Source: Blastomussa wellsi | Taxonomy: Eukaryota > Cnidaria > Anthozoa > Scleractinia > Plerogyridae | DNA length: 64,000 nucleotides | Assembly: GCA_947652115.1 (NCBI GenBank) | Contig: OX393568.1 | Coordinates: 15,171,350 to 15,235,349, forward strand | Direction of reading: 5' to 3' | In this document: positions 12,584-24,448 of the stretch, piece by piece | Position numbering within the stretch: the first letter of the stretch is position 1 | Layout of the letters: every line of letters starts with the position of its first letter | The notes under the pieces: model-generated | What the model was told of the DNA's origin: nothing | What the model saw: the letters and a program-made list of their open reading frames with translations, nothing else | Databases searched by the model: none | Program-made: the position numbers and the translations under genes

Positions 12584-13176
12584 GTCGTTTATACATGTAG
12601 AGATACCTGTCCTGTAAGTTCGGAAGTTACCATTTGATGTTACCTGTAGTCCCTTGACTTCTCATCTGAAATTGCATAAAATTGCAGTAGATTTTTCATT
12701 CTGGTAGTTTGTTTTAATGAACACTTGAATTTTTAAAAAGGTGTCAACGAGTTTTACTTTAGGAGAAAACCCTTGTTCCTATATACAGTACCACCAACCT
12801 ACCTGTAACATAGCTGCCAGTACTGCCAGGTATACAATTCCAGTTTGCGGAGCTGATTCCATTCTATATTGCCGGAAATGCTTGCAATGTTGATAAAGTT
12901 CTACTTTGCAGGTACACTAGCAGTTTAGACTTGCAGTTAGGTTAGCAGGCTTTATTTTGGCAATCAGTCATTAGAACATTGCAGTTACATGTAAGTTAAA
13001 TGAGTTTTGAAATTGTTATTGCCAGCGTAATCGATTTTATATTTTTCATACTCAATGATTTTGTACATTGAAACATTCATTTTGTTGAAGTTAATGTGAC
13101 AGGAATGCATTTTGACAAGAATACATGTTATTGTAGTGTCACTGTTGAGTTGAATACACTGTTATTAAAGCATCCA
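12584..13176. other. Spacer between convergent HECT and integrase genes
   Basis: About 590 bp between the HECT stop and the integrase stop. No coding signal, inverted repeat or RNA gene was seen. It should hold both 3' UTRs. Confidence 0.5.
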
Positions 13177-14462
13177 TCATTGTTGTTCTATTGGACTTCC
13201 TGGAACTGCCACTGTGTGATTCTTGATTATTTCAACTGATTTCAAGTAATGCTCTACTCCATAATTTTCAGTCATGGGGGTGGAAGGGAGATTACTAGCC
13301 AAAACACTTTTACATTGATCAGAAAGCAGCAATGACAGGGAAGAAAGAATGGGCCTGCCTTCAGACTCATTCTCACTGTCAGTGTCTATAATACCTTCTA
13401 CCCCATAATTATCTATGGCTGATCCCACCAGTTCAATACCCAATGGATTTTGTAACTGGCCTGATACCCACATACAGATTGGTGAGGATCTTGTAGCGCG
13501 CATCCTGTGGCGTGACCATGCCCGACTCCAGACTTTTAGCCTTTCATTAATTAATGGTAAATAAATATGGTGAAGTGCAACCAGGTGAATCTCATTCAGA
13601 GGATCAAGAAGTCCTTCGTCTTCCATGAAGTAAAATAGTCTGTAAAATAGTCCTAAAACACCTTCAAAAACATCCCTCCATAGGCGTTCAATTCTCTGAT
13701 TGTGTGTACTTTTTCCAACTATAGCACTCCCTCTATTGATTCCTCTCCTGGAAATCATGTACTCAGCAATATCAACGTTTTCCATGCCCTTGTCAGTTCT
13801 TATCCTACTCGGCAGGCCAAATTCATCTACTGCATCCAAAAAACACAGTTTTTGGTGTCAAAGAGTAAGCCATTTATGGTGAGTTTAACTGAATAGTTTA
13901 TGTAAATTTTTTACTAGGATAGTACTTTATATGTGCAAGTTCTCTCCATAAAGAATGCTTGCCAATATAAAGTTATACAAAAAATTTTTGAAATAAACTT
14001 ATTCTTACCTATTTATATCAATAGTTGAGAAGTCGTAGCATTCCTTGTGCCATGGCATCCACTCATCTAATATTGAATTCAGCATCTGGTAATTAAACTT
14101 TGATCTCTGAAGTTGGCTTAAGCCCCTGCTATCAGGAGCCTCGTGCCACTCAGCAATAATTTGCACAAACTGTGCTTCTGTGGCATAACCATGCCTCTCA
14201 AGAGATCGCACCACGTGATAGGACAACAAACGTTCTGCGTCCTTGACACTTTGACGCCTTTTTCCAACAAGGGCTGAATGTGTTAGGCCACTAAGTGGGT
14301 CGGCTATGACATCCCCAAAGGCCTCATAATTTAAGGCTGAGTAGCCACCATCTCTGACGTGTTGGGCAATTCTCTTCAGGAGGTGGTTGTGGTCAACACG
14401 ATCATGTCGAGCACAAAAAATACAAAAATATGCACGCATGCCTTCAAATCCAAATGAAGGAC
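13177..14462 (-). pseudogene. DDE integrase-like transposase, missing the central exon(s)
   Basis: Two blocks remain. Block 14462-14009 begins after an acceptor (gcttccag) and encodes GPSFGFEGMRAYFCIFC... to EWMPWHKECYDFSTIDIN, ending at AG|GTAAGA. Block 13829-13177 starts after ggatgcag and encodes [20 protein letters not shown], then [18 protein letters not shown] and [12 protein letters not shown]. The second block matches the C-terminal half of a retroviral-type integrase core common in cnidarian transposons (second Asp in RTDKGMEN, Glu in QRIERLWRD). The first catalytic Asp region is absent, and direct joining of the two blocks gives a stop. The gene is therefore incomplete. It may belong to the IS3EU-like or a related integrase-type superfamily; that name is uncertain. 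Confidence 0.62.
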
Positions 14463-14464
14463 CT

Positions 14465-15870
14465 GGAAGCAGCACGTATAAATGAATTAGAATTACAAAG
14501 ACAACGTAACAATTACAAAGTGTAATGTCATATTTAACGTGAATGATTTGACCGTGGCGTTCGAAGAATTTATAAAACGATTTGAGTAGCGCAGTAGTGT
14601 TGAAGCCTTGGTGATGAAAACGTGAAGAAAGACTACGAAGTCCAATTTGGATGAGCAAATTCTAGCATATCGCACCAATTGAGATATGTAAACACCATAG
14701 GCTGGATTGGCTGGGATGTTGCTGTCCATATGAGGAAAGTTTACAATCCGGAATGAAAAGTCATCTCTCTTGTTGTAGACACTTGTACGAAAAGATGTGT
14801 TGTCATCTCCCTGAATGATCTTAATGTCAGGATAACACACTTCATTTGAAGCCACGGTAGTGTTTTTCAGTTCCAGTTCTGACGGGTAAATTTTGTGGAT
14901 ACAATTTCCAAAATTCGCATTGTTGACGCTGAACAAATCGTCGATATAGTGAAAGGTATTGCTGTATGTGGCGGCCTTTGACATGTCTTCTTTCATGGTT
15001 TTGAGCATGAAGTCGTACTTGAAAGTGTGGAGAAAGAGATCAGCCAATAAAGGTGCACTGTTAGTGCCCATCGGGACACCAATAACTTGCCAAAAAACTG
15101 AGTTTCCGAAACGGACGTAGATGTTGTCGATAAGAAAGTCAATAGCACAGCAAAGTTCTCTACAAGAAAAGTAACTGTATTTCAACGACTTCGTATCATT
15201 CATCCAGAAAGTGTGGCAGTTATTGGTTGCAATGAAACTATTTCCTCTGGTGCTAAAAACTCTTTACAGTAGATCATGCAGTTGAAGTTTAAGTTTGGCG
15301 TGCGATAGGCTTGTATATAGAGTTGAAAAGTCCCAAGTGCTTAACTTGTTTAGCGAAAGTTGTTTGTCTTGCAAAGTGCAAAGTACATCCAGTGAGTTGT
15401 TGATGATCCACATGCTGTTAACACCTGTTCTTTGTAGAATAGTTTCACAATAAGCAAGACAATGATTTTTGACTAGTTTGAGGCAATAAATTTAATTTAG
15501 ATAGTTTAGTAGTGGCACAAGAACTTGGTCCTGCAATAAATCTTGCTTTGTTTGGTGTCTTGTGAAGCTTAGGTATCCAATACATTTGAGGCATATTTCT
15601 CTCCTTCTGATGTAATGTGATGTTGAATAAGTCATCTAAAGTTGTTGTGTGGTTCCGTATAACTTCATCAGCTGTGACGTCTTGAGCTTCATATGTAGAG
15701 TTGATGGTAGTGCTAGAATTAATTCCAAGTTCTTCCATTAGAGTTTGCACATAATAATACTTGCAAACAAAAATGATGTTGTTTCCAGCTTTATCAGCAG
15801 GGACTAGAACATACTTGTTGAAGGGACTACCGCTGGCCACATACTGAGGACTTGTTAGGACCGCTGACCT
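14465..15870 (-). pseudogene. Penelope-like reverse transcriptase fragment
   Basis: Successive frames carry NMPQMYWIPKLHKTPNKARF (about 15600-15530), then VIGVPMGTNSAPLLADLFLH and the catalytic YIDDLFSVNN (about 15080-14920), then FPHMDSNIPANPAYGVYISQ and a thumb segment SRFHHQGFNTTALLKSF (about 14610). This order and these motifs match Penelope-like RTs found in many invertebrates and fish. Several frameshifts split the frame (near 15445-15204 and near 14650). No GIY-YIG endonuclease was seen. The fragment ends beside the first block of the integrase-like gene, and seems to have inserted just upstream of it. Confidence 0.75.
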
Positions 15871-16041
15871 TTGCTAGTCAGCCATATTGTTTCAGACACT
15901 CGAACTCATTGATATGGACAAATATCTTGCACATTGAACTTATTATCGTAAGTCTATTATATTGTGTTTCGTTTAGCTTTATAGTTCGAGTTACTTAGTG
16001 TATGTATATTGTGATCCATCCTCTAGATCTGTTTCATCGTT

Positions 16042-19000
16042 GTGATTAAACCAAGTCAATCGAGGAGTTCGCTTCATGAAACAGATGATTGCATAATCAT
16101 GGTAGTCGTCGCATGCTCCGTGCCCGACTGCACATTCAGGATGTCTCTGAGGCCTTGGCAATTGCCCTCATCACAAATCACGACCTGGCCCACCGCGTCC
16201 CGGCGCCTACAGCACCTCCAGCACCCACAACAACCAGCGGCCCGAAACTAGAGCGGCCGAAAGTAAACATCGGAGTCACGATAGAAGAGTGGAATGTCTT
16301 CACGAGACGCTGGGAGGTTTTCAAATCAGGCTCAGGTATCAACGATGCCTCGGCGCCCTCCCAGCTCTTCCAGTGTGCAGGACCTGAACTTGGAGACAGC
16401 CTTCTTAAAGCCAATCCAAATGCAGCTTCTGAGAACCTAACTGCGCTGCTCGCCGCCATGCGCTCTTTAGTGATAATCCCAGTCGCCACTTGCGTGCTAC
16501 GTACAGAGCTTCTCCAGTTGCGGCAAGAACGTGATGAGCCCTTTCGTACCTTTGCAGCTAAAGTGCACGGGAAGGCGGAAACTTGTTCCTACAGTACTTT
16601 GTGCACCTGCAGCGCTTCGGTCAACTACACCAACCACGTCATCCGGGCATACTAGAGAAACCAGTAAACGAGGTCATCGCCTTGGTAGAAACTAAAGAGA
16701 TGGCACGCAATGCCCTCCCCTTCGTTCTCAGCTGTCTCCTCTGTCGTGCAGCAAAAGACATCGCCACCGAACCACGCCCCCACTCCTCAGGCGGATCGGG
16801 CGAAAGAAGCAACATGCCCCGGCTGCCACATGACCTTTAAGATCTTCACGGAAGGAGCCCGTGGTTGGAACGAGAAACCCCACCAAATGTGCATCGAATG
16901 CTACAGGGCCAATCGCCGTAAAAAACGTCACCAGCGTCAACCTCCACAGCGCCTGCCCCAGGCCCCAGGGGCCAATGCCACAGAAACGGAGCCAATTTCA
17001 CAGATAGCAGCACTTCAAACTAAGAGTGTAGGACCCCCTCGAGCCTCCCAACGACATCGCCACACCCGGAAGGCGACCACACACGCCACCGTCACCAAAC
17101 CATTTACAGCGCAATTAGATCACCATATCTTCTCCAAGGGGGAGTGTCAAAGGGCTTGCTTGAGAGATCATCCAAGGCTCCCGATCACCATATCCCTCTC
17201 CCGACCAGGCGGGATCGACAGTGGCATCTCCAACACCCCCTCAGACATCCACGCTGACGTATCCGCCATAGCCGACACTGGCGCCCAATCAGACTTGTGG
17301 TCGTTATCCGACTTCATAGCCTGCGGTTTCTCTCGTGACCAACTACACCCCATCAGCCTCAGCCTATCAGCAGCTAACCGCTCGCCCATATCGATAGAGG
17401 GAGCGTTCTTCGCAAAACTCGCTACACAGTCCAGTAGCGGGGACATTACCGCATGCCACTCGATGGTCTATGTGAGCAGCTCTGTCAAGGACATGTACCT
17501 GTCTTACGACTCACTACTAAACCTTGGTCTACTGCCACGTACGTTCCCATCCCTTGACAACTCCACTAGCACCCGTTCTGAAAGTGATACCTCTGACCAA
17601 CAGCCTCATGTTCCCAGCGTCTCACCAGAAATCAACGCCATGAGGGCCCTCAATGACGGCTGCCCGGAACCCACCATCGCGCACAACACTACGTGCTCGT
17701 GTCCACAGCGTGGAGCAACACCGCCTCGCCCCTCCGAGCTGCTGTTCCCCTGTACGCCAGAGAACAATGCAAAAATGAAAGCCTGGCTTCTGGACAGATA
17801 TGCCTCATCCACCTTCAACACTTGCCCTCATCGAGCGCTACCATGTATGGAGGGCCCACCCATAGAGATCCATGTTGACCCTGCAGCCACACCTAAGGCC
17901 TGCCACACACCGGCCAACATACCCCTCCACTGGCAGCAACAGGTGTACGATGACCTCCTGCGCGACGAAGCCCTTGGTGTCATCGAGCGTGTGCCTTACG
18001 GCGAACCCGTTACATGGTGTCATAGGATGGTCATCACATGAAAGCACGACGGCTCACCACGCCGCACTGTAGACATCTCACCACTGAACAAATTCTGTCA
18101 ACGTGAGACTTTTGCCATGGAGTCGCCCTTCCACCTCGCCTGTCGTATCCCCAAGGACACTTGGAAGACCGTGACAGATGCCTGGAACGGCTATCACAGC
18201 GTTCCTCTGCGCGTCTCTGACTGCCACTTGACCACCTTCATCACCCCATTTGGCCGCTGGCGCTACACACGGGCACCTCAAGGCTTCCTGTCCTCGGGGG
18301 ACGGCTACAATCGCCGTTTCGACGCTGTCCTCGCGGAGTTCGAGCGCAAAGAATGATGCGTAGATGACACAGTCCATTTTGACACAGACCTCGAACAACA
18401 CTGGTGGAGGACCATCGACTTCCTTACTCGCGTTGGCCATGCAGGGATAGTGCTCAACCCCGACAAGTTCCAGTTTGCAGAGAGGAGCGTCGACTTCGCG
18501 GGGTTCAGAGTATCTGATAGCACCATAGAACTACTCCCCAAGTACCTAGACGCCATAAAGGACTTCCCCTCTCCTACCAGTACCACGGATATCAGGAGTT
18601 GGTTTGGACTGGTCAACCAGGTTTCCAACTACGCCCAGCTACGTGACTCCATGGCTCCCTTCAAGCCGTTTCTCAGCCCCCGCTGTAAATTCTCCTGGTC
18701 CCCTGAGCTTGAGGCAGCGTTTCAAGCTTCCAAGGCAGCCATCATTGCGGCTATCCGCCAGGGGGTAGAAATGTTCGACATGCAGAGGCGCACCTGCCTT
18801 CGCCCTGACTGGTCCAAGTGTGGAATCGGTTACTTCCTCCTTCAACAACACTGTAGTTGCCTCTCCGGCGTTCCAGACTGCTGCCCCGGGGGATGGAAAA
18901 TCACACTGGCCGGTTCCCGCTTCTTGAACTGTGCTGAACAGCGGTACACAGCTATTGAAGGAGAAGCCCTCGCAGTTGCCTGGGGTTTAGAGCAGACACG

Positions 19001-19145
19001 CTACTTTACACAAGGTTGCGACAACCTCGCGATAGTCACCGACCACAAACCACTTGTAAAGATCTTTGGTGACCACACCCTGGATGAAATCACCAACTCG
19101 CGCCTGTTCTGCCTCAAACAGCGCACTCTCCCATGGCGCTTCGAG
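16042..19145 (+). pseudogene. Gypsy-type LTR retrotransposon gag-pol remnant
   Basis: Gag-like sequence (VTIEEWNVFTRRWEVFKSGS, about 16280-16660) is followed by a frameshift and then a pol frame. That frame has a Cys-rich knuckle region (CPGCHMTFK... then CIECYRANRRKK), an aspartic protease site (AIADTGAQSDLWSL, about 17265-17305), the RT (GFLSSGDGY; active site CVDD just after 18356) and RNase H (TDHKPLVKIFGDHTL, about 19040). Two in-frame TGA codons, at 18039-18041 and 18354-18356, replace arginine codons. The sequence breaks off at about 19145, where the opposite-strand Tigger remnant starts, and no integrase was found. No LTR pair was recognised. Codon use is GC-rich compared with the surroundings. 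Confidence 0.8.
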
Positions 19146-19184
19146 ATCAGATTCATCTTCATCATCGCTCTCTCCGAACAGGCT

Positions 19185-20413
19185 TCACCACTGTTCCTTG
19201 GTCAGCTGGTTGTCATACACATCTTCGTCTTCACTTTCATCATCTTCGCTCTCCTGTTCTGTCTCAGCTTCTTCTTCCCACAGAATGTTGTCTTCTGTGC
19301 TCTCAATGGAGTTGGAGATTCCACATTTCTTAAATGATCGGGTGACCATCTCTTCAGGAAGACCACTCCATGATTCTAACACCCAGGAAGTCACGGTTGT
19401 CAAGGAAGGTGCCTTCACATTTCCTGCCGGAGTGCTCCTCGACCACCCATGTTGTCCATCTTTCTCGCATACAGTCTTTGAATGGTTTATTTAGGCAGAC
19501 ATCAAGTGGCTGTAGGACGCTGGTCAATCCGCCAGGCATCACTGCGATGTCTGTGTTGGTCTGGCGTTTCACCTGGTCTGCAAGGTGGGCTCCAAACGAG
19601 TCCCACACAGGCAAGCATTTTTTCTTAGGAGACCGCCAGGTCGCAAACTCCAAACTTTCCGTATCCGCAGCTTCGTGCCATCTGCATCCATCCAACCCTT
19701 GGGGTGATGGGGTACGACTACGCCTGGTGGAAACTTCTCTTTCAGTTGGGTCTTTCGCTTGGAAATGACCATCGGCTTCAACTTTGGTTCATCAGCTAGG
19801 CAGGAAAGGACGACTGTGAAGCGGGATTTCTCGTGGCCAGTTGTGCTGATCGTGACTGTTTTCTCTCCTCGCTTGGTGACTGTTACATGTCAAACCAGAC
19901 AGGAGTCTTGTCTATATTGCCAATGTTCACAAGTTCATAATTGCCTTTCTTCCTGCTGTTGAGTACAAAACGATGGAAGTCGACGATCTTCTCCTCTAAG
20001 TCACCAGGCAGCTTTTGCGCAATCTTTGTCTTCTGGCGAAGGGCAAGATTGTTGCGTGCCAGAAATCTTGTGCACCAGTTGTTGGATGCCTGGAAGATGG
20101 TGATTTTCAGTTCATCAGTCATCACAAGCGCCTTGATACGGATCATGTTACGGGTCATGATGTAACCGGACTGCCTCTGCTCTTCGAACCACACAATGAG
20201 TTTCTCTTCAAGTTCTGGCCACTGACACTTTTTGCTCCGATTGCTGCACTTGTTCTTAGGCTTTTCAATTTGCTTACGCCAATCGCGAACTAACTTTTCC
20301 TTTAAACAGAACTCACGGCTTGCTGCGCAGTTGTTACTTTCTTGGGCAAACCTAACAACTTGCAACTTGAACTTCGCTGTGTACACAGTTGAGTTGGCAG
20401 CTCTGAATGTCAT
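19185..20413 (-). pseudogene. Tigger/pogo-type DDE transposase remnant
   Basis: The first frame (20413-19883) starts MTFRAANSTVYTAKFKLQVV, a psq/CENP-B-type helix-turn-helix. It continues through a second DNA-binding half (LEEKLIVWFEEQRQSGYIMT) to NIGNIDKTPVWFDM, the region of the first catalytic Asp. Later frames hold GTKLRIRKVWSLRPGG and PVWDSFGAHLADQVKR (second Asp), then AVMPGGLTSVLQPLDVCLNK, the conserved pogo/Tigger C-terminal motif, and an acidic tail. At least two frameshifts separate the pieces. It abuts and probably truncates the 3' side of the Gypsy remnant. Terminal repeats and the TA duplication were not located. Confidence 0.78.
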
Positions 20414-20659
20414 TGAAAACCTTCTTGTAGGCTTTTAGTGTAAGGATTTGTATCTTTGCAAGATGTATTTCATAGTGCTCTGTATGATTCCTAGATTTAG
20501 GGTTCTTAGTGACATTCTGTTTGAGTTTGTCATATTTGAGAACTTCTTCACAGGTACCTAGAACTTGTTTGAAGGCTCTGGCTGTTTTTGTTACCAGCGC
20601 AGCACCTAATTTTTGTTTTTTTGGCTGCGGTTCTTGAGGAGGGGTTTCTTGTTCTGATC

Positions 20660-22036
20660 TTATCCTTCATCACTCACAATTGGGTCCACCTCCATTGTAA
20701 TGCTGATGTCTCCTGTTTCTGTTTGGATTTGTTCACTGCTGGCAATTAGATCTATGCGTATGTCCTTGTTGCTTAGACCATCATCTTCAGAAATTCTGTC
20801 ACTGTCTTCTGCAGGTTCGTCATCACTTGATTCTAAAAGATCTTCAACTTCTTGTTCAATTCTTTGTGTCTGAGGTTCACTGCTGTAATCTTGATCAGCA
20901 ACACTATCTTCCACTGCCTCTACTGCACAGCATGTTAGGGGTCGTTCCCATCTGCCACTTTCATTTCGCAATTTTGTTGCTGGAATCTTAACCTTATATT
21001 CCAAACATTCCCTCCAACAGGCATCCAGAGACTCTTGTTCTTTGGTTACAGAAGTGGTTCGGAAGTGATGAAGTTGTGGTCCCTCTGATCGAAAGCTAGG
21101 TTCATCTGAGCCGTCAAAGAATTCTATGTAGTCTTCAGTCTCCCTCCACCATACACCTTCTCCTGGCTTCAGGTGAGCATTCCAGGCACCAGCATACTTC
21201 TCAAGGTCAGACTTTTACACCTGCCTGGCTGCTGGCTGTTTGTGGCTGCAGGGGAGTCAGTGCCATCGTCAGCTGTTGACGGTGACATGGCAATTAGATC
21301 TGAAGTCATTCTTGGGTTGTCTGGCTCTGTGTTGCCATCTGCTACAAAGCTCATTTCATGGAAAATTTTTCTAAACTTAAAGTTTGGTATCTTCACGTGT
21401 TGACTGCTATCTGTATTCAAAATTTTGAACAAGACTGAAACTCACAACTACCAAAAAAGTTTATTTAGTTGACAGAATTAATGAAATGGTAAAATTGTTC
21501 AATTGATACTCTATTCTATACAAAAAGTGCTTACTTGTGAAGTGCCAGCCCCAGGGGGTTTACTTCCTTTCTCCCCAAGTCGTTCGCAGTCGAAGTAAGT
21601 TTTCAAATTGTTCCCAAGTGGCCACAATATCCTTTTCTGGAAACTTGTTATTTAGCTCTTCTTTTAACTTTGTTAGAAGGACTTCTCTCCGGGTTTTGCC
21701 GTGATAGTCCCTCAGTCTGTGGTTCCACAACTCGTGGTTTTGGTTTCGTCAGACCATTCTTCAGCCTTGTCACAGGCCTTACTGAAGGTTAGTTTGAGGA
21801 AAAGCATAGCCTCAAAATTTCCAGACAGACTTGACTCCTGCCTCCTTCCTCTGCTTTTTTACTTCCCTCAGTATTGAGGTACATAGGCTTTTCCACATGG
21901 GTGTCAGTTCTGTCAAGGTGTACTGTAAATTAAACGCCTCCTCCAAATCCACCAACGCTGCCTGTTTTTCATCTTTTGAATACTTTCCGTTGCCCCACAG
22001 ACACTGCTTTTCTTTCATTACAGTTGCTAGTCTCAT
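20660..22036 (-). pseudogene. Degenerate MADF/Myb-like and acidic coding remains
   Basis: The minus strand has short open pieces. 22036-21812 has LWGNGKYSKDEKQAALVDLE... ELTPMWKSLCTSILREVKKQ, which resembles a MADF or Myb/SANT-like DNA-binding module. 21432-21169 and 21004-20660 are acidic and Ser/Asp-rich (LLESSDDEPAEDSDRISEDD). Stops and frameshifts separate them. MADF/Myb-like proteins are the usual partner of PIF/Harbinger transposases, and a HARBI1 pseudogene lies 1.3 kb away, so these may be parts of one decayed element. That link is inference. Confidence 0.35.
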
Positions 22037-22199
22037 TTTTTCGGTATTTTTTAGTTTAGTACTTTCGGAAACTCCACTTAACTGAACCTCCTCGACCTTG
22101 ACATTCCTTGCTAATTAGCCTGGCTTCCTGTTGACATTGCTGGCTAATTACCTGGCTTGTAAACGTCTCCATGGAGATGTACGCATCAACATGCGAGAA

Positions 22200-22440
22200 G
22201 TGAACAGAATTCTGGGAAGATGTTGCGCAAAAAATTGACGGCTAGCCTGTTACACGAGCCAATTTGCTAAATATTTGTCATCTTGCATTGCGAGTTTTTT
22301 AACCCAAATCAAAAACTCGCAACGTGTTGCTGAGTCCAATGTTGCGCAAAAAATCGTCCACGGCACCATGTTACACGGTGTTCGATTTTTCGCACAACAA
22401 TGAAAAATCAACATTGCAAGTTGTCCCGTGTAACACCTCC
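22200..22440. repeat. Nested short inverted repeats (transposon end?)
   Basis: ttgcgagttttttaacc is mirrored by aaaaactcgcaa (about 22285-22322). gttacacggtgttcgatttt and gttgtcccgtgtaacacctc (about 22370-22437) form a second imperfect inverted pair. The phrases ttgcgcaaaaaatcg and gttacacg recur. This looks like the terminus of a non-autonomous DNA transposon; family and exact ends were not determined. Confidence 0.4.
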
Positions 22441-22617
22441 TTAAAGTGCAGGAAGCACAAGATGCTGAACAGAAGGCAATGCAACAGCAGCAGATTGAAA
22501 CAGTTCAGCACTTACCAACAACTACAGAAGCAAGCTGAGGTGCAGCAACAGCAGCAGCAAGAAATCAATCAGTTCATGATGATGATGATGCAAATGATGC
22601 AAAACATGAACAAGTAA
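22440..22617 (+). other. Gln/Met-rich 3' coding exon remnant
   Basis: The plus strand reads a Gln-rich tail (QKQAEVQQQQQQEINQF followed by a run of Met) and ends at TAA. A second frame upstream is also Gln-rich (EQKAMQQQQIE). Such Gln/Met-rich tails are common at the C-terminus of Myb/MADF-type partner proteins of PIF/Harbinger transposons. It could be a leftover last exon of such a gene; alone it proves little. Confidence 0.3.
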
Positions 22618-22619
22618 AG

Positions 22620-23336
22620 AACTGTTGCAAAAATGCCAGAGTTGATTTCATTGTTACTAATCCTATTGGAGAAAACTTTCTTTTAAGTCACTGTTGTATT
22701 GGGCCTGGCATTTTGTTTTCACTTCAATGGCAGAGCTAGGGAGGGGCCAAGGGGGGCTGGCCCCCTTTTCTCACAAATGGCCAAAATCCCCATCCCTGCA
22801 AGCAAGAAAAGCCCACATTCACTTGCATCCCCCTTTCTAAGGGAGCAAAAAACAACACCTTCACGTTGCCACCTCCCCCCTTCCCCCCCCCCCCCCAACA
22901 TTTTGAGCACCCTTAGATCTGCCAGTGCATTTTTGTGCCATGTTGAGATTTATTTTTGTTGTAATTTTAAAGGTAGTTGTTTAAAGGCAGTTTAAAACCT
23001 GTTAGCTGAGAGGAAAGAGTTTCATTTTAGTGAGCTAGAGTTTTGCACTTAACTCTATCACTGACACCATTGCTCAGACGAAAAATCATGGTGCCTCAAA
23101 ATCACAACGTGTGTCAATTTTCTTTTTTTTTCAAATTAAGCTATACTTGTAAGCTGAAAGAAACAACTTCAGAACCTCTTATAAACACATTGAATACATG
23201 GGGCAATCGAGGGGACTCTACTCTTTGAAGTCTTGGCATATCATGCATGTTCACTGAAAATACACTTCTAACTCGGATGGATCCAAACCTAAATAAGACG
23301 ATGTTAAAGAGTTGTAAAGACACATGCGGGTATGGG
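22620..23336. other. Non-coding, with C-rich/G-rich simple sequence
   Basis: Nothing coding was recognised. A segment at 22740-22910 is rich in homopolymer C and G runs (gggccaaggggggctggccc; a 14-C run near 22885). Such runs are typical of non-coding transposon ends in this window. Confidence 0.4.
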
Positions 23337-24175
23337 TCAGTAACAGGCATTGGTCACACAAGATAAATTTTGCCAACAGCACTTAGGCAAATTTTCAAAT
23401 TCTTTTTGAAATCCAAAACAGCGAAGTAATTTATTATGTCTCTGAAAAGCCCACTCTACCGATGCTCTAACCCTGCTCATTGCAGTGTTATATTCTTTTT
23501 GAAGAGTGGTTATTCTGGCGCATTTAAATGGTCCTTGGAGGTGTATACTTATTGGGTATGCTGGATCCCCATATACATATATATGTAACGGCTGCCCAAG
23601 AGGGGAAACAAATGATGTTGCAAATCTCCAAGTAAACCAGACTCGCCCAGCAATTCTGCTGTCGTGTCTTTTCCCCACAATTGGACCATATAGGTTTGTG
23701 ATTAAACCATTTGCAGCAACAACAGACTAGAATTTTATAGTGTGGACACGCTTGTGCCCGTTATAGAACCTGCTCATTTTTTCCTGGCCTTAAAACTGGC
23801 CCTGACAGTGCCATCAATAAAACCCCAGCAGTTTTGAAGTGGAGCTGTATTACGTTCTCATAGTTCTGTAGATTAGCCTGGGAAAGAAATGGCTGGTTCA
23901 AGCTCCACAAACGATGGCCTTGTGTTCGGTACATGAAATCCATTATTTGATTCGATACCAAATCTCGGCAGAATATCTGCACGGATATGCAAATTGCCTA
24001 AGGAAAAAACTAAGCGCTTCAATTCCATCGACCACAACCCGATTGTAGCATCTGATTTGATCCGGTACTTGGAACACTTCAGCAAGAAGGAAATGTTGTG
24101 CAGTATCAAAAGTTTTTTGTTTTGAGCGAAATGTCTTCGAAAAGGCAGGAATTTCGTTGAAGTTTGTTTGCATTA
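23337..24175 (-). pseudogene. HARBI1-type (PIF/Harbinger) transposase pseudogene
   Basis: Overlapping minus frames give QVPDQIRCYNRVVVDGIEAL, MDFMYRTQGHRLWSLNQ, a GFIDGT segment (first catalytic Asp, about 23825), HIYVYGDPAYPISIHLQGPF (second Asp) and SRVRASVEWAFQRHNKLLRC (Glu). This is the DDE order of HARBI1-like nucleases. At least three frameshifts and one stop break the frame, so no protein can be made. It is the catalytic half of an old PIF/Harbinger element; the MADF-like remains to its left may be the DNA-binding half. Confidence 0.8.
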
Positions 24176-24448
24176 CTTTTGCACAGTACTGTACACATGA
24201 TCCAGCTCAAGGTGCTTCAACCAAGTTTTAAACGACTCTTTTAGGAGCCACTGTGCCCTGCTTCTTCGAATGTTGATTCAACATTGCATTTTAGATAGCT
24301 AAAAACAGCTCTTTTAGGAGCAAACAAATCTGATAAAAGTCAATGACCAACAGTAAATCTTTGTATTTCATACAATATGAACTTTAATAAAAAACAAAAA
24401 TAAGCCATCCCTACATACCAAACTTGCATACCATGGCCAATTTCGTTC

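Noticed and set aside
22699..22995. Plus-strand ORF across the C/G-run region
   Set aside because: Low-complexity composition only; contains long homopolymer runs and no protein pattern.
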